Source of the DNA: Minisyncoccota bacterium
GTDB taxonomy: Bacteria > Patescibacteriota > Microgenomatia > UBA1400 > PJMF01
Direction: 5' to 3'
NCBI GenBank assembly: GCA_018657765.1
Contig: JABHWM010000018.1
Span: 248,001-312,000 of the forward strand
DNA: 64,000 nucleotides
Each line of letters starts with the position of its first letter. The stretch's first letter is position 1. Positions 35,291 to 43,102 of this stretch are shown here, piece after piece. The notes under the pieces were generated by a model that had not been told where the DNA came from, searched no databases, and saw only the letters and a list, made by a program, of their open reading frames with translations. The position numbers were made by a program, and so were the translations under genes.

Positions 35291-35464
35291 ATGTCTGAAA
35301 AAAAAGAATATGATTCAAATGACACAAGACCAGCTTGGCAACAGCTAAATGATGAGAGACCAGAAAAACAAGTTGATCCTTTAACACCAGAACAAACACA
35401 GAAAGCAGAAACATCTTTTGCTGAAGTGGTTGCCCAATCTGTTATTAAACAATTAAAAAAATAA
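35291..35464 (+). CDS. Small acidic protein, unknown (57 residues)
   Basis: An ATG frame of 57 residues, charged throughout (MSEKKEYDSNDTRPAWQQLN...), with a Pro/Gln middle and an amphipathic C-terminal helix (SFAEVVAQSVIKQLKK). No signal or membrane segment is present. It follows an extended -10 box and lies 7 bases before the next small frame. I do not recognise a family. Confidence 0.5.
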   Translation: MSEKKEYDSNDTRPAWQQLNDERPEKQVDPLTPEQTQKAETSFAEVVAQSVIKQLKK

Positions 35465-35471
35465 ACCAAAA

Positions 35472-35615
35472 ATGAATAAAGAACTATCACAAAAATTACT
35501 AGAACAAGCTTTTGGATTCACCTCTAATAAACCTGATCCAGAACCAGCTCCTCATCCAGATTCCACAGAAAGACCTAGCGGAGGTGACCATCCTATTCCT
35601 AAGGAAGAAGACTAA
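35472..35615 (+). CDS. Small Pro-rich acidic peptide, unknown (47 residues)
   Basis: The ATG at 35472 opens 47 residues: a short helix (MNKELSQKLLEQAFGF), then a Pro/Asp/Glu-rich tail ending HPIPKEED. A helical leader followed by a Pro/Gly/Ser segment resembles the layout of small secreted or modified peptides, but no modification gene is adjacent. It sits 7 bases after the previous gene. It could equally be a small disordered adaptor. Confidence 0.42.
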   Translation: MNKELSQKLLEQAFGFTSNKPDPEPAPHPDSTERPSGGDHPIPKEED

Positions 35616-35638
35616 ACCAATCTTCAAAACCTCTTCAA

Positions 35639-35848
35639 ATGAATAAATACCTCAAAATAACTCCCCCTGAAATAAAGAGAGCTATTTATGATTCTTTTCA
35701 AAATAAAAAAGAAGGTTTTCTTCAACAAGACCTAATAGAATTAATGAAAGAAGAATTTCCTATTCTTCTAACAATAATGGCTACTCAACTAGATAAACTA
35801 GAAACAATCTTAGAAAATTTCTTTGAAAGAAAAAATGGAAAAATATAA
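35639..35848 (+). CDS. Small helical protein, unknown (69 residues)
   Basis: A 69-residue protein (MNKYLKITPPEIKRAIYDSF...) predicted to be largely helical, with a hydrophobic centre (FPILLTIMATQLDKLETIL) that could be an oligomerisation coil rather than a membrane helix. It overlaps the following gene by 14 bases. No family recognised. Confidence 0.5.
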   Translation: MNKYLKITPPEIKRAIYDSFQNKKEGFLQQDLIELMKEEFPILLTIMATQLDKLETILENFFERKNGKI

Positions 35849-36017
35849 TTATAGAAAATTGACTCCAGCCGAAGAAAAAAAATACTTTCAATATTGGAGA
35901 GATAAAATCACTGGACCAGAAAAGAAAAGAGTTGGGAAAAAGTTTAGAAAAAAACTAACAATCCTAGCAAAAAATGGAAAAAGTGAAAAAGGTATCCCTG
36001 CCTACATCAAAGAATAA
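35835..36017 (+). CDS. Small very basic protein, unknown (60 residues)
   Basis: The first ATG is at 35835, giving 60 residues (MEKYNYRKLTPAEEKKYFQYW...). It is rich in Lys and Arg with aromatic residues, suggesting RNA or DNA binding. A TTG 12 bases upstream is an alternative. It starts inside the previous gene and its last 16 bases overlap the convergent Fic gene. No family recognised. Confidence 0.5.
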   Translation: MEKYNYRKLTPAEEKKYFQYWRDKITGPEKKRVGKKFRKKLTILAKNGKSEKGIPAYIKE

Positions 36018-37093
36018 TGAACCCCTTTGGTCACACCTTCTTTTTTCACTACACCTTTTTTGATCAAATCCCGCACATCTCGTAAAATAGTATCTACAGA
36101 AATATTGGGTAAAACCCTTTGAGCATCATCCGATGTCATCTGACCTTGATTTTGTAAAAGCTCCAATAAAATAATCTGTCTCTCAGAGAGAGCAACTTGT
36201 TTTCCTAGCTCTTTTTTTAGTTTCAAATCTTTGGAGAGCTTCTGAACTTGGTGTTTTACTTTATCTATCTCGACAGCTAATCCATAACAAAAGTACTCCA
36301 TCCAAAAAGTCATATCAGAATCTGCTTTTTGTTGAACAGATAAAAGTGCTTTGTAATATTGATCTACATCATTATCAAAATACTGTTCTATAGAGAAAAA
36401 TCTCTTAAAATCATATCCAAGTAAATATAAAACTAAAGTTGCAAAAGCTCTGGCTGTTCTACCATTTCCCTCTACATAAGGATGAACATAAACTAACTGA
36501 TAGTGAACAATAGCAGCCTTAAAAATAGGATGAATATGAACATTTACTGGATCATTGAGCCAAGAAAATAGTTCAGAAATAAGAAAAGGCACTTCAACAG
36601 AAACAGGAGGACGAAAAACAACTTCTCCAGCCCCGACTCCCTGAACAATCACTTGTTTTTGACGAAATCCCCCAATATGAGAATCTTCTTCCAAAAGGCC
36701 TTTCATAGTCAGAGAATGAAGGGTATGAAGAGTTTCCAAAGTAAACTCTGGTTTTCTTCCCATTATTTTTTGTTGATCTATCCACATTAATACATTACGA
36801 TAATTGATTACTTCTTGGATATCTCTTTCTCTGGCAATAACACCTGTTTTTTCAGAAATTTCTTTTGTATCAAAATCTCCTTTAAGATGAATTACTTGAG
36901 AAGCTTGCTCTGCACTAAGATCATTTCCTTCTATTTTTGTACCAAAATGAACAGTCCTTGTAAGAGCTTCGTCACGAAACTTTGCTTCCCAAGAAGGAAC
37001 TAAAGGAGCGCTATCAATCAAGGCTTTACTGGCCTCGATGCTAGCTATATATGTCAATAAATTATGAGTAATCTGAAAAGATGGCTGATACAT
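36002..37093 (-). CDS. Fic domain protein with C-terminal winged helix
   Basis: From the ATG at 37093 the protein has 363 residues. The Fic core motif is HPYVEGNGRTAR (family HPFxxGNGRxxR) with the catalytic His. Upstream, HFGTKIEGNDLS resembles the (S/T)xxxE(G/N) inhibitory helix of class II Fic proteins, and the beta-flap region precedes the core. The C-terminal 70 residues (SERQIILLELLQNQGQMTSDDAQRVL...) form a winged helix. Such proteins add AMP to target proteins and many regulate their own expression. A start at 37132 would only add weakly supported residues. Confidence 0.87.
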   Translation of the reverse strand: MYQPSFQITHNLLTYIASIEASKALIDSAPLVPSWEAKFRDEALTRTVHFGTKIEGNDLSAEQASQVIHLKGDFDTKEISEKTGVIARERDIQEVINYRNVLMWIDQQKIMGRKPEFTLETLHTLHSLTMKGLLEEDSHIGGFRQKQVIVQGVGAGEVVFRPPVSVEVPFLISELFSWLNDPVNVHIHPIFKAAIVHYQLVYVHPYVEGNGRTARAFATLVLYLLGYDFKRFFSIEQYFDNDVDQYYKALLSVQQKADSDMTFWMEYFCYGLAVEIDKVKHQVQKLSKDLKLKKELGKQVALSERQIILLELLQNQGQMTSDDAQRVLPNISVDTILRDVRDLIKKGVVKKEGVTKGVHYSLM

Positions 37094-37208
37094 TTTGATA
37101 GTATTGTAGAATAATTTCTGCATAATTTGCAAGGAATTTATAATAATTCTCTGAAAATATCTTTAATTACCTATAATTACTTAATTACTCCCTTTACTTT
37201 TTATCTAG

Positions 37209-37214
37209 TATAAT
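37209..37214 (+). promoter_or_regulatory. -10 box immediately before the DUF5654 gene
   Basis: TATAAT ends 8 bases before the ATG at 37223, so the transcript would be leaderless or nearly so. The preceding triplet is not TGN and no -35 was found. Confidence 0.42.
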
Positions 37215-37222
37215 GATCAGAT

Positions 37223-37561
37223 ATGTCAAAAATAGATGCTCCAGCAACAATTCAAGAAATGCCTTTAGTTATTATCAAAAATATGGTTGCTCTAGCTACC
37301 AGTGGCTTTGGTGTTGTTGTTGCTCTGGCCTGGAATGAAGCTATTAAAACAAGTGTTCAAACATACATTGCTCCAATTCTTGGAGAAAATAGTGGTGTAA
37401 TTTCACTATTTATCTATGCAATTATCGTTACATTTTTGGCTGTGATAGTTACTATGCAACTAGCCAAAATTCAAAAATCTCTTGAGGAAGTTAATAACTC
37501 TATCCTGAATAACAAACCTCAAAATAATAAAAATACTGCTACAACTAAAAATAAAAAATAA
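37223..37561 (+). CDS. DUF5654 family membrane protein
   Basis: The 112-residue protein has two membrane helices (about 19-42 and 58-82) separated by TYIAPILGENSG. The phrase VALAWNEAIKTSVQTYI is typical of DUF5654, found in archaea and CPR bacteria; function unknown. The tail is Asn/Lys-rich and cytosolic. It lies 5 bases before nnrD, so the two probably form an operon. Confidence 0.75.
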   Translation: MSKIDAPATIQEMPLVIIKNMVALATSGFGVVVALAWNEAIKTSVQTYIAPILGENSGVISLFIYAIIVTFLAVIVTMQLAKIQKSLEEVNNSILNNKPQNNKNTATTKNKK

Positions 37562-37566
37562 AATAC

Positions 37567-38370
37567 ATGACTTCTCAAGATTCTATTGACCTACATTTTA
37601 AGAAACTTTTTCTTTCAAACCCAGACTCACATAAAGGTGAAAATGGAAAACTACTCATTATTGGGGGTTCAGAACTTTTTCATGCTGCTAGTAAGTGGAG
37701 TTTGGATACTGCTTCAAAAATAGTAGATATGGTTTTTTATTCTTCTGTTCCAGAAAATAATGAATTAATAACTTTGGCCAAAAAAAACTTTTGGAATGGA
37801 ATAGTTATTTCTAGAGGAGATATTGAAAAATATATTGAAGAAGCAGATTGTGTATTAATTGGGCCTGGAATGGATAGATCTACTGACACAGAAAAAATCA
37901 CTAATGACCTATTATCCAAATATCCAGATAAAAAATGGGTGATTGATGCAGGTGCCCTACAGATGATAGATATAAAACTTTTGAATAAAAATCATATTAT
38001 TACTCCTCATAAAAAAGAAATGATTTTGTTACAAAAAAATGGTTTTGATAAAGAAAATTTCCAAGGGACTATTCTACTAAAAGGAAAAGTAGACACTATA
38101 ACTTCCCAACAAGAAAAATTAGAAATAACTGGCGGAAACTCTGGCATGACCAAAGGTGGAACTGGAGACGTCTTGGCTGGATTAGTTGCTTCTTTATATT
38201 GCAAAAATGATGCTCTCACTTCTAGCGTGGTAGGAAGTTTTGTAAATAAAAAAGCAGGAGATATATTATTCGAAAAAGTCGGCCCTTATTTTAATACTTC
38301 TGATTTAGTAGAGATAATTCCCAAAGCTCTGTGGGATCAACAACAGCAAATTTACAAAAAAATTCAATAA
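37567..38370 (+). CDS. nnrD: ADP/ATP-dependent NAD(P)H-hydrate dehydratase (NnrD-like)
   Basis: NnrD repairs hydrated NAD(P)H. The 267-residue protein belongs to the ribokinase-like YjeF C-terminal family: HKGENGKLLIIGGSELFHAA (18-37), VLIGPGMDRS (about 97-106), VIDAGAL (about 125-131), ITPHKKEM (about 144-151) and TKGGTGDVLAGLVAS (about 197-211) with the GTGD catalytic Asp. The N-terminal epimerase domain is absent, as in stand-alone dehydratases. Confidence 0.88.
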   Translation: MTSQDSIDLHFKKLFLSNPDSHKGENGKLLIIGGSELFHAASKWSLDTASKIVDMVFYSSVPENNELITLAKKNFWNGIVISRGDIEKYIEEADCVLIGPGMDRSTDTEKITNDLLSKYPDKKWVIDAGALQMIDIKLLNKNHIITPHKKEMILLQKNGFDKENFQGTILLKGKVDTITSQQEKLEITGGNSGMTKGGTGDVLAGLVASLYCKNDALTSSVVGSFVNKKAGDILFEKVGPYFNTSDLVEIIPKALWDQQQQIYKKIQ

Positions 38371-38478
38371 ATTTATATTATAAGCATGAATACTAGTATT
38401 ATGGGATAAATAATATTATAATGCATAAGCATTATCATAATTTTGGTAATGTAAATTCAATTGATCAGGAGGATCAAA

Positions 38479-38655
38479 ATGGAAATATATTTTCTTGTTG
38501 GACTCTTCTTGGTGATTATGGGATCAGGCATCCTATTATTTCGCCATTGGAAGAAAAAAAATACAAGCTGGCTGGATGAAGTAGCTCCTAACTACGAAAC
38601 AGAGACTACAATTCCTGAAAATACAAGCTGGCTAGATGACGCAACAAAAGAATAA
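38479..38655 (+). CDS. Small single-span membrane protein with strong RBS (58 residues)
   Basis: AGGAGGA is placed 7 bases before the ATG at 38479, a near-perfect Shine-Dalgarno site, which decides the start over an upstream in-frame codon. The protein has one helix (about 2-21, IYFLVGLFLVIMGSGILLF) and a cytosolic tail carrying NTSWLDE and NTSWLDD, a repeated 7-residue motif about 25 residues apart. It is followed by a very strong terminator, so it is a single-gene unit. A TATAAT lies at 38417-38422. Function unknown. Confidence 0.65.
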   Translation: MEIYFLVGLFLVIMGSGILLFRHWKKKNTSWLDEVAPNYETETTIPENTSWLDDATKE

Positions 38656-38673
38656 GCATCTTTTAGAGATGCA

Positions 38674-38699
38674 CCCCGCTGTTTCAGCGGGGTTTTTTT
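38674..38699 (+). terminator. Strong intrinsic terminator
   Basis: CCCCGCTG (38674-38681) pairs with CAGCGGGG (38685-38692) around a TTT loop, followed by seven T. It lies 18 bases after the small membrane gene. A second small hairpin (GCATC/GATGC, 38656-38672) directly precedes it. Confidence 0.95.
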
Positions 38700-38802
38700 A
38701 TTTTCTATTAAAATAGAAAAAAGAAAATTCTAATCATATCAAAGAGAATTTAAGATAAAATATGCTGAATTTAGTCTTTATAGCTAAATTTTTTTACCAA
38801 AT

Positions 38803-39852
38803 CTATAAACTAATAACAGCCAACCCTTTTACTTTCTTTTTCAAAAACTCTTCTGTCTCTTCATTCGCTGTCGTAATAATAGTTTGATATTTTCCAACTA
38901 ACTCCAGAACCATATTTTGAGCTTCTTCATCCAACTCAGAAAAAATATCATCCAAAAGAAACAATGGTTTTTGGTCTTGAGCCTTTTCTACAAACTGTAG
39001 CTCACCTAACTTTAACCACAAAACACCTAATCGTTGTTGTCCTCTAGAACCAAAAGCAGAAACATCTCTATTCTTGAGCTTATCACTAGCAAAAAGTACT
39101 TGAAAATCATCTTTGTGAGGCCCCTTCAAAAAATGACCAGCAGCAATAGCTCTATCACGATGAGAATCCACTTCTTCCTGATTTATTTCTGAAATTACAT
39201 ATTTAACATTAAAATCAAAAGGGAAATCTACCGTTCTGAGGAAACTAAAAAATAATTGTCTTTTTTCTTGAAGATAAATACCATGTTTTACTAACATCAT
39301 TTCCCAATATTTCAACACAGATCTAGGTTGGGTACCTTCTCTGACAAACTCCAAAAACTTATTTATTCTCTTCAAAGCCTGATCATACATATGAAGAGAT
39401 TGAGCATAAGAAGGATCTGTTGTGGATAAGATAGAATCAATAAAAGATCTTCTTCTGCCTCTGGAACCTTCTATTAATCTCATATCTTCTGGTCTAAACA
39501 CCACAGAAAAAAACTGACCTACAAAGTTTTTCTTTCTTTTCTTGGCTCCATTCAAGGAAAAATGTCTTTTAAGAGTTCTTTTTCCCTGCAAAATTCCTCT
39601 AGTAAGAGTTACTTCCAAAATATCACCACTGACCTTACCTCCAACTCTCCCCAACTCTTTATCAAAAGAAATCATTTCCTCTATCACAGAGGCTCTAAAA
39701 CTATCTCCATGTGATAAAAGATTAATGCCTTCTATTATAGAAGTTTTACCAACTCCATTTTTACCAGACAAGAGAGTTCTTTCTGAAAAAGAAAACTTCT
39801 TTTGCGAAAAAATTCGAAAATCTTGGAATAATATTGATTCAATTATTTTCAT
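38803..39852 (-). CDS. recF: DNA replication and repair protein RecF
   Basis: RecF is an SMC-like ATPase that helps load RecA at gaps. The 349-residue protein has FQDFRIFSQKKFSF (8-21), Walker A SGKNGVGKTSIIEGI (29-43), the signature-like SRGQQRLGVLWLKL and Walker B PLFLLDDIFSELDEEAQ, all standard for RecF. It is not next to dnaN here but sits downstream of two small membrane genes and an ECF sigma factor on the same strand. Confidence 0.93.
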   Translation of the reverse strand: MKIIESILFQDFRIFSQKKFSFSERTLLSGKNGVGKTSIIEGINLLSHGDSFRASVIEEMISFDKELGRVGGKVSGDILEVTLTRGILQGKRTLKRHFSLNGAKKRKKNFVGQFFSVVFRPEDMRLIEGSRGRRRSFIDSILSTTDPSYAQSLHMYDQALKRINKFLEFVREGTQPRSVLKYWEMMLVKHGIYLQEKRQLFFSFLRTVDFPFDFNVKYVISEINQEEVDSHRDRAIAAGHFLKGPHKDDFQVLFASDKLKNRDVSAFGSRGQQRLGVLWLKLGELQFVEKAQDQKPLFLLDDIFSELDEEAQNMVLELVGKYQTIITTANEETEEFLKKKVKGLAVISL

Positions 39853-39865
39853 AAATTTTTATAAT

Positions 39866-40249
39866 CTAATAAACACTACCTAATTTATTGCTTTTTCTCC
39901 AAGCATACCAAAAACGAAAAAATAAGTAGAACAAAACCATTTGCCATAAAATACAAAAGTAAACTATCCAGTATTTAATAAAAACAACCCAATTACTATC
40001 CAAAAATAGAAAACCATATTGACCAAACTCACCTAGTATCAATCCTAATAAGTAAATAAATAACAAACAAAACACAGGAAAGAAAATCAGTATTTTAAAC
40101 AATTTTTTCTTTACCAAAAACTGAACTGTTTGGTATGGATGAAAGAATAATCCTTGAATAACCTCAAACATTGCATAAATTAATGAAAAAAACCAATAAG
40201 CTGACTTCATCTTCGAAGGAAAAACTAGCTTTAATTTTTTACTTTTCAT
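39866..40249 (-). CDS. Unknown small membrane protein
   Basis: A 127-residue protein with about three helices (near 20-40, 50-70 and 88-110) and a basic N-terminus. Aromatic residues are abundant. No family recognised. Its ATG overlaps the stop of the 61-residue gene by one base, and it ends 13 bases before recF, so it belongs to the sigma-factor operon. Confidence 0.6.
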   Translation of the reverse strand: MKSKKLKLVFPSKMKSAYWFFSLIYAMFEVIQGLFFHPYQTVQFLVKKKLFKILIFFPVFCLLFIYLLGLILGEFGQYGFLFLDSNWVVFIKYWIVYFCILWQMVLFYLFFRFWYAWRKSNKLGSVY

Positions 40250-40434
40250 TATTTCAGTAACCCAACTTTAATAGCTGATAACAAAGCAGAAAAAACAACG
40301 ATAAATTTCAAAGTATTCCTAACAAAAACACTAGATAACGCACCAATTTTGTCTGGCAACAAATGATTTTTCTCAAGAATAGATTGTTGAAATGCTTCTT
40401 TTTCCAAAAGTTTTAAAAATTGTTTTTCTTCCAT
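40249..40434 (-). CDS. Small membrane protein next to ECF sigma factor, candidate anti-sigma
   Basis: A 61-residue protein: a charged cytosolic N-terminus (MEEKQFLKLLEKEAFQQSILEKNHLLPDK) and one membrane helix (about 40-58). A short cytosolic helix followed by one span, encoded directly after an ECF sigma gene, is the layout of minimal membrane-bound anti-sigma factors. No zinc-binding HxxxCxxC motif is present, so this is inference from layout. Confidence 0.5.
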   Translation of the reverse strand: MEEKQFLKLLEKEAFQQSILEKNHLLPDKIGALSSVFVRNTLKFIVVFSALLSAIKVGLLK

Positions 40435-40469
40435 TTATTTTTTCCCAAAAAGTATCACTAATATTAAAA

Positions 40470-41039
40470 CTATGATCCTTTTACTAAAACAGGAGCCTCT
40501 TCATATATTTTCCTAAACTCAACTCTAGCTCTAAACAAATCTGATTCCACAGATTTTACTGTTTTTCCAAACAAAGAAGCAATTTCTTTCACTCTTTTTT
40601 TATCAACATACTTCAATAACAGAAGCTCTCTTGTCTCTTTTTTCATTTTACCTAGAGTAATTTGCACCATTTCAGAAATTTCTTGAGAACTTTTCAAAGG
40701 ATTTTGTAAAATTTCATCAAAAAGAGGAATTGTTTTTAAAGCTTTTTTTGCATATTTTTTGCGATAATAATCAGCTATCTCATGTCGAAGAATACTAACC
40801 ATCCAAGTTTTTAAACGAGACTCTCCTCGAAACAAAGGAAGTTGCCTTAAAGAATTAATAAATGTTTCTTGAACAATCTCTTCTACGTCTGTAAAGTTAG
40901 AAACTTTTTTCAGAGTAATAGCCATAAGATATGGAAAAAAAATGGTATACCAATCTTTAACTTTATTTTTATCTCCTTCACGAAGACCTTTTAAAAGTAA
41001 TTGCTCTGCTTTTATAGAAAATGATTTACTAGACTCCAT
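40470..41039 (-). CDS. ECF-type RNA polymerase sigma factor
   Basis: From the ATG at 41039 (189 residues) region 2 covers about 25-95, with DVEEIVQETFINSLRQLPLFRGESRLKTWMVSILRHEIADYYRKK giving the core-binding and -10 recognition helices. Region 4 (about 125-185) has REL-LLLKYVDKKRVKEIASLFGKTVKSVESDLFRAR, a helix-turn-helix. There is no region 1.1 or 3. A TTG-type start at 41060 would leave only 4 bases to the divergent pilin gene. It may act on the neighbouring pilin array, which is inference. Confidence 0.88.
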   Translation of the reverse strand: MESSKSFSIKAEQLLLKGLREGDKNKVKDWYTIFFPYLMAITLKKVSNFTDVEEIVQETFINSLRQLPLFRGESRLKTWMVSILRHEIADYYRKKYAKKALKTIPLFDEILQNPLKSSQEISEMVQITLGKMKKETRELLLLKYVDKKRVKEIASLFGKTVKSVESDLFRARVEFRKIYEEAPVLVKGS

Positions 41040-41046
41040 TGTTTCC

Positions 41047-41055
41047 TGATATAAT
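41047..41055 (+). promoter_or_regulatory. Extended -10 box before the first pilin gene
   Basis: TGATATAAT ends 9 bases before the ATG at 41065. TTTACT at 41025-41030 could be a -35 at 19-base spacing. It lies in the 25-base gap between the divergent sigma and pilin genes, so the pilin mRNA would have almost no leader. Confidence 0.5.
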
Positions 41056-41064
41056 ATCATCTAC

Positions 41065-41400
41065 ATGATCAGTTCACTAATTGCACAAAACACAGGCGCT
41101 GGTGGCTTAGAGTTGGGATCAACCCTAAAACTCAGTAATGGAACTCCAGTAAAAGATGTCTATCAAACCCCAGCTGACCTTGTAAACCTTATTGTTCCAA
41201 ACATGTTTGTTCTTGGAGGAGTTATTATTTTTGGAATGTTAATTCTTGCTGGATATAAATATATTCTGAATACTTCAAAAGGAACTCAAGAAGCTTATGA
41301 GATATTCAAAAATGCAGTCATTGGTTTTGTAGTCATGTTTTCCGCTTATTGGATAGTTCAAGTAATAAAACTAGTCACAGGAGCAGACATTCCTTTATAA
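41065..41400 (+). CDS. T4SS pilin-like two-helix protein, paralogue 1
   Basis: The 111-residue protein has two helices (about 45-66 and 84-103) joined by a short basic loop NTSKGTQEAYEIFKNAVIG, the layout of VirB2/TrbC-like pilins. The usual SGGDKGK loop is diverged here and no signal peptide is evident. It is the first of seven paralogues and starts beside the ECF sigma gene. The processed pilin would be assembled by the VirB4-type machine. Confidence 0.7.
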   Translation: MISSLIAQNTGAGGLELGSTLKLSNGTPVKDVYQTPADLVNLIVPNMFVLGGVIIFGMLILAGYKYILNTSKGTQEAYEIFKNAVIGFVVMFSAYWIVQVIKLVTGADIPL

Positions 41401-41434
41401 AAAAACGTAAAGGTACTACAATAATCAGATACAA

Positions 41435-41866
41435 ATGAAAAAACTCACTAGATTTATACTAACAACTCCACTTTTTTTAACTATTTCCAGTGTTATAAAT
41501 GCTCAATCACCTCCCTCTGGTAGTAGTGTTTTTGGAACAATAAACCCACCGGCTGGTGTAGATAAATACAACGCAGCTAGTTCTGGAGGAATTGGTTTAA
41601 TACTTTTTGCTTCAAATGGAATTAAAATTGCAACCACTGTAGCTGGAGTATGGGTTATGTTGAACTTTATTCTAGCTGGCTGGAAATATGTTGTTTCTTC
41701 TGGAGACTCCAAAGCTCACTCAGAAGCTACTACAATGATGACTAACAGTGTCATTGGTCTAGCAATAATTGTTGGTTCTTACACGATAGCTGCCATTTTT
41801 GGACTAATCTTCTTTGGAGATGCTACATACATTCTCAACCCACAGTTAGAAGGAGTAGGAATTTAA
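41435..41866 (+). CDS. T4SS pilin-like protein with signal peptide, paralogue 2
   Basis: The 143-residue protein has a signal peptide (1-23, ending VINA-Q), two helices (about 55-75 and 105-125), and the connecting loop SSGDSKAHSEATTMMTNSVIG, a diverged form of the family loop. The 27-residue C-terminal tail is longer than in the other copies. A TACAAT lies 12 bases before the ATG. Confidence 0.72.
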   Translation: MKKLTRFILTTPLFLTISSVINAQSPPSGSSVFGTINPPAGVDKYNAASSGGIGLILFASNGIKIATTVAGVWVMLNFILAGWKYVVSSGDSKAHSEATTMMTNSVIGLAIIVGSYTIAAIFGLIFFGDATYILNPQLEGVGI

Positions 41867-41867
41867 T

Positions 41868-42269
41868 ATGTTACCAATATTTTCTTTGATCACTCAAAAT
41901 AAAAAAATAGATCTTGGTGGATTTACTCCTCCTACAGATGCTTATAGTAAAGATTCTGGTGCATCAGTAGATGGAGCTGAAGCTTTAACAAATCTAGAAC
42001 TTTTTATCTCTAATATTATTGGTTTTATGACAGCTCTTGGTGGAATTTTCTTTGTAATTTACTTTGTACTTGGTGCTTTTGAGTGGATAACTAGTAGTGG
42101 AGATAAAGGGAAACTCGAAACTGCTCGTAATAAAATGGTAAATGGAGCTATTGGAATGGTTCTTCTTGTTGCAGCTTATGGAATAATTGGTTTATTGGGA
42201 AGTTTTATCGGAATAGATATGCTAAATCCAGCAGAACAAATTAACCAGATATACGAAACTATAAAATAA
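41868..42269 (+). CDS. T4SS pilin-like two-helix protein, paralogue 3
   Basis: A 133-residue protein; the helices flank EWITSSGDKGKLETARNKMVNGAIG, the diagnostic loop of this CPR pilin group. The N-terminus has no clear cleavable signal, unlike paralogues 2, 4, 6 and 7. The ATG is 1 base after the stop of paralogue 2. Confidence 0.77.
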   Translation: MLPIFSLITQNKKIDLGGFTPPTDAYSKDSGASVDGAEALTNLELFISNIIGFMTALGGIFFVIYFVLGAFEWITSSGDKGKLETARNKMVNGAIGMVLLVAAYGIIGLLGSFIGIDMLNPAEQINQIYETIK

Positions 42270-42324
42270 ACTAAAAAAAGGTTTGGTAAATATAAAAACC
42301 TTTAAAAGAAAAATTAAGATCAAA

Positions 42325-42738
42325 ATGAAAAAAAAATCAGCTCTTTTATCTCTCAGTCTCTTTATTAGCAACTTTTTCTTGTTTGCAAAAAACTCATTTG
42401 CAGAATTAAGCAATCCTGTTGTTGAGGGAAGTTTGGGCAGTGGTTCTAGTGAAGCAGCAGAAGGAACTACTTTTGCTACTTATTTTGTTTTCTTTTGGAA
42501 TGCCTTGATAAGCATTGGTGCCATTATGGTATTAATCTTTTTTATCTGGGGAGCTATTGAATGGATTTCCAGTGGTGGTGATAAAGGTAAAGTAGAAAAT
42601 GCCAGAAATAGAATCACCCAAGCAGTAATTGGTTTGATTATTCTAGTAGGTTCTTATGCAATCATTGGCTTTATCAGTGAAATATTCTTTGGAGAAGCCT
42701 TTAATGTCTTACAAATTAGTATTCCAGAAGCGGTTTAA
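42325..42738 (+). CDS. T4SS pilin-like protein with signal peptide, paralogue 4
   Basis: The ATG at 42325 begins a typical signal peptide (MKKKSALLSLSLFISNFFLF...SFA-E), so the TTG at 42283 is unlikely. The 137-residue precursor has two helices around EWISSGGDKGKVENARNRITQ. It is likely exported and inserted like the other paralogues. Expression from the same operon is likely (56 bases after paralogue 3). Confidence 0.78.
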   Translation: MKKKSALLSLSLFISNFFLFAKNSFAELSNPVVEGSLGSGSSEAAEGTTFATYFVFFWNALISIGAIMVLIFFIWGAIEWISSGGDKGKVENARNRITQAVIGLIILVGSYAIIGFISEIFFGEAFNVLQISIPEAV

Positions 42739-42741
42739 ATT

Positions 42742-43089
42742 ATGTCTCAAAAAATAGCTGCAACTATAGATATAGCTGGACAAGCAGCTAGAGCTGATCT
42801 TCCAGGAGCTGGAAGCAGAAATCCTCAAGATGGTTTTGGTAATTTATTAAGTGGTCTTATGAGTGGAGCTATGGTAATTGCCGCAATAATGGTACTTCTC
42901 TACCTCATTTGGGGAGCAATCGAGTGGATCACTAGCGGTGGAGACAAAGGAAAAGTAGAAGCAGCTAGATCCAAAATTACAACAGCTGTAACTGGAATTA
43001 TTGTTCTTGCTGCAACGACTGCTATCTTTATGATAGTTCAACAATTATTGGGTATTTGTGTACTTAGTATTGGTAGAGGAAGTTGTTAA
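42742..43089 (+). CDS. T4SS pilin-like two-helix protein, paralogue 5
   Basis: The 115-residue protein has two helices around EWITSGGDKGKVEAARSKITTAVTG. The N-terminal 25 residues are polar without a signal peptide. The C-terminus ends GICVLSIGRGSC; the two cysteines (about 107 and 115) are not seen in the other copies and could form a disulfide. It follows paralogue 4 by 3 bases. Confidence 0.77.
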   Translation: MSQKIAATIDIAGQAARADLPGAGSRNPQDGFGNLLSGLMSGAMVIAAIMVLLYLIWGAIEWITSGGDKGKVEAARSKITTAVTGIIVLAATTAIFMIVQQLLGICVLSIGRGSC

Positions 43090-43102
43090 AAAGAAAGAAA
43101 TT

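Noticed and set aside
35639..37093. Classical Fic toxin-antitoxin pair with the small basic gene
   Set aside because: The genes are convergent, and Fic antitoxins are usually upstream and co-directional; the Fic protein appears to carry its own inhibitory motif.
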